Shown in pieces: positions 48,450 through 57,311 of a stretch of DNA of 64,000 nt. This DNA is from Halomonas organivorans (GTDB lineage: Bacteria; Pseudomonadota; Gammaproteobacteria; Pseudomonadales; Halomonadaceae): the NCBI RefSeq assembly GCF_014192055.1, contig NZ_JACHXM010000015.1, positions 25,218-89,217 on the forward strand, written 5' to 3'. The notes below the pieces were generated by a model. It was given only the letters and a program-made list of their open reading frames with translations. It had not been told where the DNA came from and searched no databases. Made by a program: the position numbers and the translations under genes. The stretch's first letter is position 1; every line of letters starts with the position of its first letter.

Positions 48450-50237
48450 ATGATCGATATCGAGCGGGCCCTGCGCGACAAGGCCCCGAGGCTGGCGGCC
48501 CGGCCGCCTTGGCTGTTCGGGCCGCTGTTGGCGGGGCTGCGTCATCTGGTCCGCGAGCGCGAGATCAATGATTTCCTGGAACGCCACGGCGAACTCGGCT
48601 GGTGCGAGTTCATCGATCGGGTGTTCGAGCATCTCGATGTCGGCTATACCCTGTCGTCGAGGGATCGCGAACAGATTCCCGAGACCGGACGGGTGGTGGT
48701 GGTCGCCAACCATCCGCTGGGGGCGCTGGATGGCCTGGCGTTACTGCGCATGGTGGCCGAGGTGCGCCCGGACGTGAGCATCCTGGCCAACGACCTGCTG
48801 CTGCAGCTGGCACCGCTGTCCGGGGTGCTGCTGCCGGTGGACAACCTGTCGCGGCGCGGGCTGCGCCGCAGTCTCGCGGGCGTGGTCGAGGCCCTGGAGT
48901 CAGAGCGGGCGGTGATCGTCTTTCCGGCCGGCGAGGTGTCCCGTGCCGGCCCGCGCGGCGTGCGTGACGGCAAGTGGCACTCCGGCTTCCTGCACGCCGC
49001 GCGGCGCACCAATGCACCATTGCTGCCGGTTCACGTCCGCGGGCGCAACTCCGCGCGCTTCTATGCCCTGACCTCGTTGCGCAGCGAACTGGGGCCGCTG
49101 CTGCTGCCCGGCGAGATGTTTCGCCAGCGCGGCCGGCACATCGCCTTGCGGGTCGGCGGGCCGATCCCGCTGTCGCGCTTCGACCGCGATGACCTGGCCA
49201 ATCCGGTCAAACTCAAGCTGCTGCGCAAGCACGTCTACCGGCTGGGGCGCGGTCGCCGCGGCGTGTTCGTCGGCGAGACCGGCATCGCCCGCCCCGAGCC
49301 GCGCCAGCGCCTGCGTGAGGAGCTTCGCGAAGCCGAGTCGCTGGGCGAAACCGCCGACGGCAAGCGTATCCTGCTGTTCGACAGCCGACCGGACTCGGCG
49401 GTGATGCGTGAGATCGGCCGGCTGCGCGAGGTCGCCTTCCGCCGGGTCGGCGAGGGCAGCGGGGGCAAGCGCGATGTGGACGGGTTCGACGACTATTATC
49501 GCCACCTGGTGCTGTGGGACGACCGCGACCTGGAGATCGCCGGCGCCTATCGCCTCGGCGAGGTGGGGCGCATCCTCGATCGGCACGGCGTGGCCGGGCT
49601 GTACGGCGCCACGATCTTTCACCTCGAGCAGGCGCCCTGGGAAGACTGGCGGCACGGGCTCGAGCTGGGGCGCAGCTTCGTCCAGCCGCGCTACTGGGGG
49701 CGGCGCAGCCTGGAGTACCTGTGGGTCGGGCTGGGCGCCTACCTGCGCCGCCATCCCGAAGTGCGCTGGCTGTTCGGGCCGGTCACGCTGCCCAACCACC
49801 TACCGCCGCTGGCCAAGGAGCTGCTGGTCAGCTACTACCGCCACTATCATGGGGACGCCGAGAGCCGGGTGCGGCCGCGCACGCCCTGGCAGATTTCCCG
49901 AGCGGGTCAGCTGGAGGCGGAGCGGCTGTTTCACGGCGACGATGCCCGGGAGGATTTCCAGCGCCTGCGGCACGGCCTGCAGGCGCTGGGCGCCAGCGTG
50001 CCGGCCCTCTACAAGCAGTACGTGGAGGTCACCGAGCCCGGCGGCACGCGTTTCCTGGCCTTCGGCGTGGACACCGCCTTCGGCTACTGCACCGATGGCC
50101 TGGTGGCGGTGGACCTGGCACGGCTGAAGCCCGAGAAACGGGCTCGCTATCTTGGCGCCTCGTCGGCGGCGGCCGGGTCAGGCGAGGTCGGGGTCGAGGC
50201 GCTCGAGGCGCCCCTTGAGCCGGCTGGTGAGCGCTGA
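48450..50237 (+). CDS. olsF: Two-domain acyltransferase, OlsF-like (PlsC-type plus GNAT-type): possible ornithine lipid synthase
   Basis: A 595-residue protein with an N-terminal lysophospholipid acyltransferase-like domain (about 60-270; NHPLGALD at 87-94, an H-x5-D version of the usual H-x4-D, and FPAGEVSR) and a C-terminal GNAT domain of the OlsB/hemolysin type (about 330-570; EIGRLREVAFRRVGEG, DDYYRHLVLWD, LELGRSFVQPRYWG). Separate OlsB and OlsA make ornithine lipids in rhizobia; a fused OlsF of this layout does both acylations in some bacteria. The start is supported by GAGGAGGAGG. Its last 60 bp overlap the convergent yigZ. The substrate is inferred, not shown. Confidence 0.68.
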   Translation: MIDIERALRDKAPRLAARPPWLFGPLLAGLRHLVREREINDFLERHGELGWCEFIDRVFEHLDVGYTLSSRDREQIPETGRVVVVANHPLGALDGLALLRMVAEVRPDVSILANDLLLQLAPLSGVLLPVDNLSRRGLRRSLAGVVEALESERAVIVFPAGEVSRAGPRGVRDGKWHSGFLHAARRTNAPLLPVHVRGRNSARFYALTSLRSELGPLLLPGEMFRQRGRHIALRVGGPIPLSRFDRDDLANPVKLKLLRKHVYRLGRGRRGVFVGETGIARPEPRQRLREELREAESLGETADGKRILLFDSRPDSAVMREIGRLREVAFRRVGEGSGGKRDVDGFDDYYRHLVLWDDRDLEIAGAYRLGEVGRILDRHGVAGLYGATIFHLEQAPWEDWRHGLELGRSFVQPRYWGRRSLEYLWVGLGAYLRRHPEVRWLFGPVTLPNHLPPLAKELLVSYYRHYHGDAESRVRPRTPWQISRAGQLEAERLFHGDDAREDFQRLRHGLQALGASVPALYKQYVEVTEPGGTRFLAFGVDTAFGYCTDGLVAVDLARLKPEKRARYLGASSAAAGSGEVGVEALEAPLEPAGER

Positions 50238-50804
50238 CAGGTCGCGCTCGAGATCTCGCGGCCAGCCCAGGGTCAGCACCACGCCGTCGGCGCCGTAGTC
50301 GGCGGCGTCCACGGGAATGTCGTGCTCGGCGCACCAGGCGCGGGCCTGGGCCTCGCCGGCGAAGTCGACCTTCAAGCGCAGCGGGTCGCGCTCGGTGACC
50401 TCGCCCCTCGGCAGCACTTCCAGCGCCTCGCTGACGGCCTGACCGTAGGCGCGGGCCAGGCCGCCGGTGCCGAGCTTGGTGCCGCCGAAGTAGCGGGTCA
50501 CCACGCAGCCGATCTGGCCGATGCCGGCGCCTTCCAGTACCTGATACATGGGTCGGCCGGCGGTGCCGCCGGGTTCGCCATCATCGGAGAAGCCGATGGC
50601 CCGCTGTTCGCCGGGCGGGCCGGCGATGAAGGCGCTGCAGTGGTGGCTGGCACTCGGATGGGCGTGACGCGCGGCCGCCAGCAGGGCCTCGAAGGTGGCC
50701 ACGTCCGGGACGTGACAGATCCAGGCGATGAAGCGGCTCTTCTCGACCTCGAGTTCGCTCTCCTGCCATGTCCCGGCAGGCAGGTCGGGGATGGGGTAGC
50801 GCAT
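50178..50804 (-). CDS. yigZ: YigZ/IMPACT-family protein
   Basis: Member of the conserved IMPACT family, whose exact biochemical role in bacteria is unsettled (links to translation and stress are proposed). The 208-residue protein has the N-terminal UPF0029 domain with KSRFIAWICHV, HHCSAFIAG, SDDGEPGGTAGRPM and VVTRYFGGTKLGTGGLARAYGQAV, and a smaller C-terminal DUF1949 domain. The ATG overlaps the stop of the upstream S24 peptidase gene (ATGA), so the two are co-translated. The final 60 bp overlap olsF on the other strand. Confidence 0.92.
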   Translation of the reverse strand: MRYPIPDLPAGTWQESELEVEKSRFIAWICHVPDVATFEALLAAARHAHPSASHHCSAFIAGPPGEQRAIGFSDDGEPGGTAGRPMYQVLEGAGIGQIGCVVTRYFGGTKLGTGGLARAYGQAVSEALEVLPRGEVTERDPLRLKVDFAGEAQARAWCAEHDIPVDAADYGADGVVLTLGWPRDLERDLSALTSRLKGRLERLDPDLA

Positions 50805-51274
50805 CAGGCGGCCAGGTCCGGCTGGCGCACCACGCCCATCACCAGGCCGAGCACCTGGATGTCACTGTTCTTCAGGTAGATGGGCGGCATGGCCTCGTTG
50901 GCCGGCTGCAGGCGCACGCCGGATTTCTCGATGTAGAGCTTCTTCAGGGTGACCTCCTGGTCGTTGATCATCACCACCGCGGTCTCGCCGTTCTCGGCGC
51001 TCTCGCGACGTTCGATGATGATCACATCCCCGTCGAAGATGTTGCAATCGATCATCGAGTCGCCGCACACCCTCAGCGCGTAAGTGTTGCGCTTGACCAT
51101 ACGGCTTGGCACCTCGACGCTACCGGCGTCGATGCAGGCATCGATGGGCATTCCCGCGGCGACGCTGCCGAGCAGGGGAACTTCGACCAGGTCGTCGGCG
51201 TCGAGCGGTGCCCAGGCCTCGGCGATGGGCAGGTTGGGCTGGCGGAACAGGTACTGCGGTTCAAGGCGTGACAT
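50804..51274 (-). CDS. SOS-controlled S24 peptidase, LexA/UmuD-like, without DNA-binding domain
   Basis: A 156-residue protein containing a full LexA/UmuD-type self-cleaving domain: scissile Ala40-Gly41 (GSVAAGMP), nucleophile Ser73 in CGDSMID, and general base Lys111 in VTLKKLY. The first 40 residues are too short for a LexA winged helix and show no helix-turn-helix; the open frame continues upstream only as antisense of ccmA. A perfect LexA box lies 27 bp upstream of the ATG. This fits an SOS-induced UmuD-like protein, but its N-terminal arm is longer than in UmuD (24 residues) and no umuC follows. A truncated LexA paralogue is the alternative. Confidence 0.82.
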   Translation of the reverse strand: MSRLEPQYLFRQPNLPIAEAWAPLDADDLVEVPLLGSVAAGMPIDACIDAGSVEVPSRMVKRNTYALRVCGDSMIDCNIFDGDVIIIERRESAENGETAVVMINDQEVTLKKLYIEKSGVRLQPANEAMPPIYLKNSDIQVLGLVMGVVRQPDLAA

Positions 51275-51300
51275 GGCGCGGTGTCCCTCGTCGGCAATGA

Positions 51301-51316
51301 CTGTTGATACATACAG
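51301..51316 (-). promoter_or_regulatory. LexA box upstream of the S24 peptidase gene
   Basis: CTGTTGATACATACAG (plus strand) matches CTGT-N8-ACAG exactly and is 27 bp upstream of the peptidase ATG, in the divergent region with ccmA. Confidence 0.9.
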
Positions 51317-51478
51317 TACATGGCCAGCATAGCAGGCAACGGGCATCTGGCAAGGGGCGCGTTGCCGGCGAACATGCCGCAGGGCAAGCGCCGCGTGCTC
51401 TGCGGCCTCCCTCGACTGGCGATGAAAACCTTTTCCGTGTACAGTGCCGAGCCATATTTCCCATGCCCGGAGAGCGCC

Positions 51479-52138
51479 TTGAGCCTGCGCCTGCAAGCCC
51501 GACGGCTGGCCTGTGAGCGAGACGACCGCTGGCTGTTCCACGATCTCGATCTGGAGATCCGGGCCGGCGAGATCCTGCGCGTCGAGGGCCCCAACGGCAG
51601 CGGCAAGACGACCCTGCTCAAGATCCTTTCCGGCCAGCTGGCGGACTACGAGGGCGAGGTGCTGTGGAACGGCGCTTCGCTGCGTCGGGTGCGCCGCGAT
51701 TTCCTCGCCAACCTGCTGTATCTGGGACATGCCCCGGGTGTGAAGGCGGCGCTGACGCCGCTGGAGAATCTCGCCTGGTACCAGGCGCTGGCCGGTGAGG
51801 GTAAAGATGCAGGGCGCGGCAAGGAGGAGGCACGCCTGGCGGCGCTCGAGGCGGTCGGGCTGGCCGGGTTCGAGGACCTGCCCGTCGCCCAGCTTTCCGC
51901 GGGGCAGCAGCGTCGGGTGGCACTGGCCCGGCTGGAGTTGACGCCGCGTGCCCTGTGGGTGCTCGACGAGCCCTTCACGGCCATCGACCGTGACGGCGTC
52001 GCCGCTCTCGAGGCACGCTTGGCGGCGCACACCGAGCGCGGCGGCAGCGTGCTGGTGACGACACACCATGAGCTGCGTGCTTCGGTCAATCTGCGACGCC
52101 TGCGACTGGGCGAGGGAGGCGGCGGTGTCGAACGCTGA
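51479..52138 (+). CDS. ccmA: Heme exporter ATP-binding protein CcmA
   Basis: ATPase of the CcmABCD complex that releases heme-loaded CcmE for cytochrome c maturation. The 219-residue protein has Walker A GPNGSGKTT, signature LSAGQQRR and Walker B LWVLDEPFTAID. The best start is a TTG at 51479 with GGAG 6 nt upstream, giving the family N-terminus SLRLQARRLAC; an ATG at 51422 lacks a ribosome binding site and adds unrelated residues. It opens the ccmABCDEFGHI operon and is divergent from the SOS peptidase gene. Confidence 0.94.
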   Translation: MSLRLQARRLACERDDRWLFHDLDLEIRAGEILRVEGPNGSGKTTLLKILSGQLADYEGEVLWNGASLRRVRRDFLANLLYLGHAPGVKAALTPLENLAWYQALAGEGKDAGRGKEEARLAALEAVGLAGFEDLPVAQLSAGQQRRVALARLELTPRALWVLDEPFTAIDRDGVAALEARLAAHTERGGSVLVTTHHELRASVNLRRLRLGEGGGGVER

Positions 52139-52193
52139 TCCGCGGCCCGCATCGGGACCGCTGCCCCTGGCCGGGGAACCGGAGGGCGGCCTG

Positions 52194-52862
52194 ATGGTCG
52201 CAGTTCGGGCGACCCTGCGGCGCGACCTGGTGCTGAGGATGCGCGGGCGCAGCGAAGTGCTGAACCCGCTGGTGTTCTTCGCCCTGGTGATTACCCTGTT
52301 CCCGCTCGGCATCTCGCCCGATCCGACGCTGCTGGCGACCATCGCGCCGGGCCTGCTGTGGGTGGCGGCGCTGCTGGCGGCGCTGCTTTCCCTGGACGGG
52401 GTGTTCCGCGGCGACTTCGAAGATGGCAGCCTGGAGCAGCTGCTGCTCTCACCCCAGCCGCTGGCGGCGCTGGCGCTTTCCAAGGTGGCGGTGCACTGGC
52501 TGCTCACCGGCCTGCCGCTGGCGCTGATGGCGCCGCTGCTGGGCATCATGCTGTCGCTGCCGGCGGGCAGCTACGGGGTGCTGGCGCTGTCGCTGGCGCT
52601 GGGTAGCGCCAGCCTGAGCCTGATCGGCGCCATCGGTGCAGCACTCACCGTAGGGCTGTCCCGCGGCGGCGTATTGCTGTCGCTGCTGGTGTTGCCGCTT
52701 TATATTCCGGTGCTGATCTTCGGCGCCGGCGCCGTCCAGGCGGCGATCCAGGGAGGCGGTGTGGCGGCTCACCTGGCGATCCTCGGCGCCCTCCTGGCGG
52801 CAGCATTGATCTTCGCGCCCTTCGCGATCGCGGCGTCGCTGCGCATCAGCATCAACGGTTGA
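52194..52862 (+). CDS. ccmB: Heme exporter membrane protein CcmB
   Basis: Membrane subunit of the CcmAB ATPase. The 222-residue protein has six predicted membrane segments and the conserved N-terminal [21 protein letters not shown] and [19 protein letters not shown] (CcmA contact) regions. The ATG at 52194 with GGAGGG 7 nt upstream gives the normal length; an in-frame GTG overlapping the end of ccmA is a less likely start. Confidence 0.95.
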   Translation: MVAVRATLRRDLVLRMRGRSEVLNPLVFFALVITLFPLGISPDPTLLATIAPGLLWVAALLAALLSLDGVFRGDFEDGSLEQLLLSPQPLAALALSKVAVHWLLTGLPLALMAPLLGIMLSLPAGSYGVLALSLALGSASLSLIGAIGAALTVGLSRGGVLLSLLVLPLYIPVLIFGAGAVQAAIQGGGVAAHLAILGALLAAALIFAPFAIAASLRISING

Positions 52863-52878
52863 GGTATCGAACGGCATC

Positions 52879-53619
52879 ATGTGGGCCTTCATTCACAAGC
52901 TCGGCTCCCCAAAGGGGTTCTACGCCATCAGTGCGCGATGGCTGACGCCGCTCTGGCTGGCGGCGGCGGCGCTGATCCTGATCGGCGGCACCTGGGGGCT
53001 GGCCTTCTCGCCCGCCGATTATCAGCAGGGCGACAGCTTTCGTATCATCTACGTCCATGTGCCGGCGGCCTTCCTGGCCCAGTCCATCTTCGTCGCCATG
53101 GCCGCGGCCGGCTTCGTGTTCATGGTCTGGAAGATCAAGCTCGCCGACATGGCGGCGGCCATGATGGCGCCGCTGGGCGCCGGGATGACCTTCGTGGCGC
53201 TGTTTTCCGGGGCGGTGTGGGGCGTGCCCACCTGGGGCACCTGGTGGCAGTGGGATGCCCGGCTGACCTCGATGCTGATCCTGTTCTTCCTCTACATCGG
53301 GGTGATCGCGCTGCGCGGTGCCTTCGCCAGTCGCGACGGCGGCGCCCGGGCGGCCTCGGTGCTGGCCATGGTGGGCGTGATCAACATTCCGATCATCAAG
53401 TATTCGGTGGAGTGGTGGTACACCCTTCATCAGCCGGCCACCTTCTCGATCACCTCGAAACCGGCCATGCCGGCGGCCATGTGGCTGCCGCTGCTGCTGA
53501 TGGTGCTCGGGTTCTACTGTTTCTTCATCGCCGTGACCCTGATGCGCACGCGCAGCGAGATCCTGCGCCGGGAGTCGTCCAAGCGCTGGGTGCGCGCCCT
53601 GGTCGAGGAGCAACGCTGA
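52879..53619 (+). CDS. ccmC: Heme handling protein CcmC
   Basis: Inner-membrane protein that presents heme to CcmE. The 246-residue protein has six membrane segments, periplasmic histidines, and the tryptophan-rich WWD signature [13 protein letters not shown]. Its stop overlaps the ccmD start by ATGA. Confidence 0.98.
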   Translation: MWAFIHKLGSPKGFYAISARWLTPLWLAAAALILIGGTWGLAFSPADYQQGDSFRIIYVHVPAAFLAQSIFVAMAAAGFVFMVWKIKLADMAAAMMAPLGAGMTFVALFSGAVWGVPTWGTWWQWDARLTSMLILFFLYIGVIALRGAFASRDGGARAASVLAMVGVINIPIIKYSVEWWYTLHQPATFSITSKPAMPAAMWLPLLLMVLGFYCFFIAVTLMRTRSEILRRESSKRWVRALVEEQR

Positions 53620-53837
53620 TGGCCTTCGATTCGCTGTCCGCCTTCCTGGCCATGGGAGGATACGCCCCCTATGTGTGGAGCGCCTATGGCGCTACCGCCG
53701 CGCTGCTGCTGGGCGTGGGCTGGCATGCCCGGGCCGAACGGCGGCGAGTGCTGCGCGACCTGAAGCGCCGGATACGCCGCGAGCGCTATCAGGCCGGCGC
53801 GGCGAACAACACCACCGAGGAGGGGCCGCGTCGATGA
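53619..53837 (+). CDS. ccmD: Heme exporter accessory protein CcmD
   Basis: A 72-residue single-span membrane protein required to release holo-CcmE from CcmABC. It has the typical [23 protein letters not shown] segment (membrane helix about 15-35) and a basic cytoplasmic tail. The ATG overlaps the ccmC stop, and its own stop overlaps ccmE (ATGA). Confidence 0.93.
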   Translation: MAFDSLSAFLAMGGYAPYVWSAYGATAALLLGVGWHARAERRRVLRDLKRRIRRERYQAGAANNTTEEGPRR

Positions 53838-54322
53838 GGGCCAAACGCAAGCAGCGTCTGCTGGTGATCCTGGGGCTGGTCGCCCTGGCGGCGGTAGCCG
53901 TGGGGCTGACGCTCTACGCCCTGCGCAGCAACATCAACCTGTTCTTCAGCCCGGTGCAGATCGCCGAGGGTCAGGCCCCGCTCGAGCGCCAGATCCGTGC
54001 CGGCGGCATGGTCAAGGAGGGCTCGGTGGCCCGTGACCCGGACAGCCTCGACGTCGCCTTCACGGTCACCGACTACGTCGAGGACCTGGAGGTCCGCTAC
54101 AGCGGCATCCTGCCCGATCTGTTCCGCGAGGGGCAGGGCGTGGTGGTAGTGGGTCGGCTGCAGCCCGATGGCTGGCTGCGGGCTGACCAGGTGCTGGCCA
54201 AGCACGACGAGAACTACATGCCCCCCGAGGTGGCCCAGGCCCTGGAGGACGCCGGCTACTCGCCGGAGGACTACCAGGACAAGGCCACCGACGTGGCCAA
54301 GCGGCTCGAGGCCGAGGACTGA
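53834..54322 (+). CDS. ccmE: Heme chaperone CcmE
   Basis: Periplasmic heme chaperone that binds heme covalently. The 162-residue protein has an N-terminal membrane anchor (about 8-30), an OB fold, and the heme-binding His124 with Tyr128 in [10 protein letters not shown]. The short ATG start at 53834 is fixed by overlap with ccmD and by the [10 protein letters not shown]-terminus. Confidence 0.98.
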   Translation: MRAKRKQRLLVILGLVALAAVAVGLTLYALRSNINLFFSPVQIAEGQAPLERQIRAGGMVKEGSVARDPDSLDVAFTVTDYVEDLEVRYSGILPDLFREGQGVVVVGRLQPDGWLRADQVLAKHDENYMPPEVAQALEDAGYSPEDYQDKATDVAKRLEAED

Positions 54323-54334
54323 TCCGGAGACGCC

Positions 54335-56329
54335 ATGTTGACCCCGCTGATTCCCGAAATCGGTCACTTCGCGCTGATCATCGCGCTGCTGATGGCGGCG
54401 CTGCAGGCGGTGGTGCCGCTGGCCGGGGCGGCGACCCGGCGGCCGCTGTGGATGGCCTATGCGCGCCCCATGGCCGCCGGACAGTTCCTGTTCCTGATCG
54501 TCGCCTATGCCTGCCTGACCGCCAGCTACCTGCTCGACGACTTCAGCGTGGCGACCGTGGCCAACAACTCCAACTCGCTGCTGCCCTGGTACTACAAGGC
54601 CAGCGCCGTGTGGGGCAATCACGAGGGCTCGGTGCTGCTGTGGAGCCTGATCCTCGGCGCCTGGACCTTCGCCGTCAGCCGCTTCTCACGCGAGCTGCCG
54701 CGCGACATGCTGGCGCGTGTGCTGGGGGTGATGGGCCTGGTCTCGGCCGGCTTCCTGGCCTTCGTGCTGATCACCTCGAATCCCTTTGCGCGGCTGCTGC
54801 CCAACCCGCCCGCCGACGGCGCCGACCTCAACCCGCTGCTTCAGGATGTCGGCCTGATCATCCACCCGCCGATGCTCTACATGGGCTACGTCGGCTTCTC
54901 GGTGGTCTTCGCCTTCGCCATCGCCGCGCTGCTCGGCGGTCGCCTGGATGCCGCCTGGACCCGTTGGGCGCGGCCCTGGACCAACGTCGCCTGGGCCTTC
55001 CTCTCGGTGGGCATCGCGCTGGGCAGCTGGTGGGCCTACTACGAACTGGGCTGGGGCGGCTGGTGGTTCTGGGATCCGGTCGAGAACGCCTCGCTGCTGC
55101 CCTGGCTGGCCGGCACCGCGCTGATCCACTCGCTGGCGGTGACCGAGAAGCGTGGCGCCTTCAAGAGCTGGACGGTGCTGCTGGCGATCTCCACTTTCTC
55201 GCTGTCACTGATGGGCACCTTCCTGGTGCGCTCCGGGGTGCTGACCTCGGTGCACGCTTTCGCCAACGATCCCTCCCGGGGGCTGTTCATCCTGGTGCTG
55301 CTGGGCATCACCGTGGGTGCCTCGCTGCTGCTGTTCGCCCTGCGTGCGCCCCGGGTCAGCCACCGGGTCGGCTTCACCTGGCTGTCGCGGGATGCGCTGT
55401 TGCTGGTCAACAACATCCTGCTGGTGATCATGACGGTCACCGTGCTGCTGGGCACCGTCTACCCGCTGCTGCTCGATGCCCTGAACCTGGGCAAGATCAG
55501 CGTCGGCCCGCCCTACTTCAATGCCTTGTTCGTGCCGCTGACGGTGATCCTGTGCGTGTTCATGGGGCTCGGCCCCCTGGCGCACTGGAAGCGCACCGCC
55601 GGCGGCAGCCTGCTCCGGCGGGTCTGGCTGGCCGGCGCCGCGGCGCTGGGCATCGGCCTGCTGGCGCCGCTGGTCTACGGCGGTGAGTGGAATCTCAAGG
55701 TCACCCTGGGGCTGGTGGCGGCGCTGTGGGTGGTGCTGCCGCTGGTTCGCGACCTGTGGGAGAAGAGCCGCGACAGCAAAGGGCGGCGCCTGGCCGGCCT
55801 GCGCCGCCTGTCGCTGGCTCACTGGGGCATGGTGCTCGGTCACCTGGGCCTGGCGGTGACCATCGTCGGCGTCACCGTGGTGTCGAACTACGCCGTGGAG
55901 CGCAACGTGCGCATGGCGGTGGGCGACAGCGTCGAGGTGGCCGGCTACACCTTCACCATGACCGAGCTTGGCAGCCGCCGCGGACCCAACTACGTCGCCG
56001 ACGCGGCGCGCATCCAGGTGCGCCGCGGCGACGATGCTCGCGGCTTCGTGATGACCCCGGAGAAGCGCCTCTACATCGCCCGTGGCATGCCGATGACCGA
56101 CGTGGCGCTGCGCCCGGGGTTGTTCCGTGACCTCTACGTGGCCATGGGCGAGGACCTGGGCGATGGCAGCTGGGCGCTGCGCCTGCAGTACAAGCCCTTC
56201 GTGCGTTGGCTGTGGCTGGGCGCGCTGCTGATGGCCGTCGGCGGCATCCTGGCGGTAATCGATCGCCGCTACCGGCGGGCGGCCACCGCCCCGGATCCCG
56301 AACGCGTCCCGCGGGAGGTGGCCGCATGA
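54335..56329 (+). CDS. ccmF: Cytochrome c heme ligation protein CcmF
   Basis: Large membrane protein of the heme ligation machinery. The 664-residue protein has about 15 membrane segments, the WWD domain WGGWWFWDPVENASLLPW, and conserved periplasmic histidines (WGNHEGS, IIHPPMLYMGYVG). Its stop overlaps ccmG by ATGA. Confidence 0.98.
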   Translation: MLTPLIPEIGHFALIIALLMAALQAVVPLAGAATRRPLWMAYARPMAAGQFLFLIVAYACLTASYLLDDFSVATVANNSNSLLPWYYKASAVWGNHEGSVLLWSLILGAWTFAVSRFSRELPRDMLARVLGVMGLVSAGFLAFVLITSNPFARLLPNPPADGADLNPLLQDVGLIIHPPMLYMGYVGFSVVFAFAIAALLGGRLDAAWTRWARPWTNVAWAFLSVGIALGSWWAYYELGWGGWWFWDPVENASLLPWLAGTALIHSLAVTEKRGAFKSWTVLLAISTFSLSLMGTFLVRSGVLTSVHAFANDPSRGLFILVLLGITVGASLLLFALRAPRVSHRVGFTWLSRDALLLVNNILLVIMTVTVLLGTVYPLLLDALNLGKISVGPPYFNALFVPLTVILCVFMGLGPLAHWKRTAGGSLLRRVWLAGAAALGIGLLAPLVYGGEWNLKVTLGLVAALWVVLPLVRDLWEKSRDSKGRRLAGLRRLSLAHWGMVLGHLGLAVTIVGVTVVSNYAVERNVRMAVGDSVEVAGYTFTMTELGSRRGPNYVADAARIQVRRGDDARGFVMTPEKRLYIARGMPMTDVALRPGLFRDLYVAMGEDLGDGSWALRLQYKPFVRWLWLGALLMAVGGILAVIDRRYRRAATAPDPERVPREVAA

Positions 56330-56856
56330 AGCGTCGCCTGCTGTTGCTGCTGCCGCTGGTCGGCTTCCTGGTGCTGGGCGGCTTCCTCTACCAGGGACTC
56401 TCGATCAATCCCGCCGAGCGCGACTCGGCGCTGGTCGCCAAGCCCTTCCCGGCCTTTGCGCTGAGCGCCCTGGACGATCCCGGCCGGACCCTCGACGCCT
56501 CGCTGTTGCAGGGGGAGGTCACCCTGGTCAACGTCTGGGGCGAGTGGTGTCCGACCTGCAAGCAGGAGATGCCGCAGCTGCTGGAACTCGCCGATCGCGG
56601 CGTGCGCCTGGTCGGCGTCGACTACAAGGACAGCCGCGAGAAGGGCCGCCAGTTCCTGGCCGAGTTCGGTAATCCCTTCGAGGTCAACCTGTTCGATCCC
56701 GAGGGCAGCCTCGGCTTCGACCTCGGCGTCTACGGCGCCCCGGAGAGCTTCCTGGTCGATGCCGACGGGGTGATTCGCTATCACCACACCGGCTATATCT
56801 CGCCGGAGGACGTGACCGAAGTGATCCTGCCGGAGGTGGAAAAATGGCGCGACTGA
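56326..56856 (+). CDS. ccmG: Periplasmic thioredoxin CcmG (DsbE)
   Basis: Reduces apocytochrome c and CcmH. The 176-residue protein has an N-terminal membrane anchor (4-23) and a thioredoxin fold with the active site WCPTC (Cys75, Cys78) and a cis-proline in YGAPESFLVD. The ATG at 56326 overlaps the ccmF stop, and the 3' end overlaps ccmH by 13 nt. Confidence 0.97.
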   Translation: MKRRLLLLLPLVGFLVLGGFLYQGLSINPAERDSALVAKPFPAFALSALDDPGRTLDASLLQGEVTLVNVWGEWCPTCKQEMPQLLELADRGVRLVGVDYKDSREKGRQFLAEFGNPFEVNLFDPEGSLGFDLGVYGAPESFLVDADGVIRYHHTGYISPEDVTEVILPEVEKWRD

Positions 56857-57311
56857 TCCGCGTGTTGCTGATGCTGGCGCTGCTGGGGCCGGCGCTGGCC
56901 CAGGCCGCCATCGAGGTGCGCGACTTCGACGACCCGGTGATGCGCGAGCGCTTCGCATCGCTGACCGCGACCTTGCGTTGCCCCAAGTGCCAGAACCAGT
57001 CCATCGGCGATTCGGATTCGCCGATCGCCGGCGACATGCGCCAGCGGGTCTACCAGCTGCTCGAAGACGGCCGCTCGGACAAGGAGATCCTCGACTTCAT
57101 GGTGCGCCGCTTCGGCGACTACGTGCTCTACAACCCGCGCCTGGAAGGGCGCACCCTGCTGCTGTGGGGGCTGCCCGCCGCCCTGCTGCTGGGCGGCGCC
57201 CTGCTGGTGGTGCTGGTGGTGCGGGCACGACGCCGGGCCTCTTCCCGGCGGCTCTCCGCCGATGAGCGGGCGCGGCTGGACGCATTGATCGGCCGGGAGG
57301 AGCAGCGATGA
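56844..57311 (+). CDS. ccmH: Cytochrome c maturation thiol reductase CcmH (short form)
   Basis: Membrane-anchored thiol-disulfide protein acting on the CXXCH of apocytochrome c. The 155-residue protein has a signal peptide, the LRCPKCQNQ site (Cys46, Cys49), and a C-terminal membrane segment (about 105-125). It is the short Pseudomonas-type CcmH; the TPR part fused to it in E. coli is the separate ccmI here. Confidence 0.97.
   Translation: MARLIRVLLMLALLGPALAQAAIEVRDFDDPVMRERFASLTATLRCPKCQNQSIGDSDSPIAGDMRQRVYQLLEDGRSDKEILDFMVRRFGDYVLYNPRLEGRTLLLWGLPAALLLGGALLVVLVVRARRRASSRRLSADERARLDALIGREEQR

Noticed and set aside
51422..51478. ATG start for ccmA at 51422
   Set aside because: No ribosome binding site and the extra 19 residues are not seen in CcmA; the TTG at 51479 fits better.
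50804..52549. 581-codon minus-strand open frame as a long LexA fusion
   Set aside because: Everything upstream of 51274 is the antisense of ccmA and ccmB and contains no helix-turn-helix.
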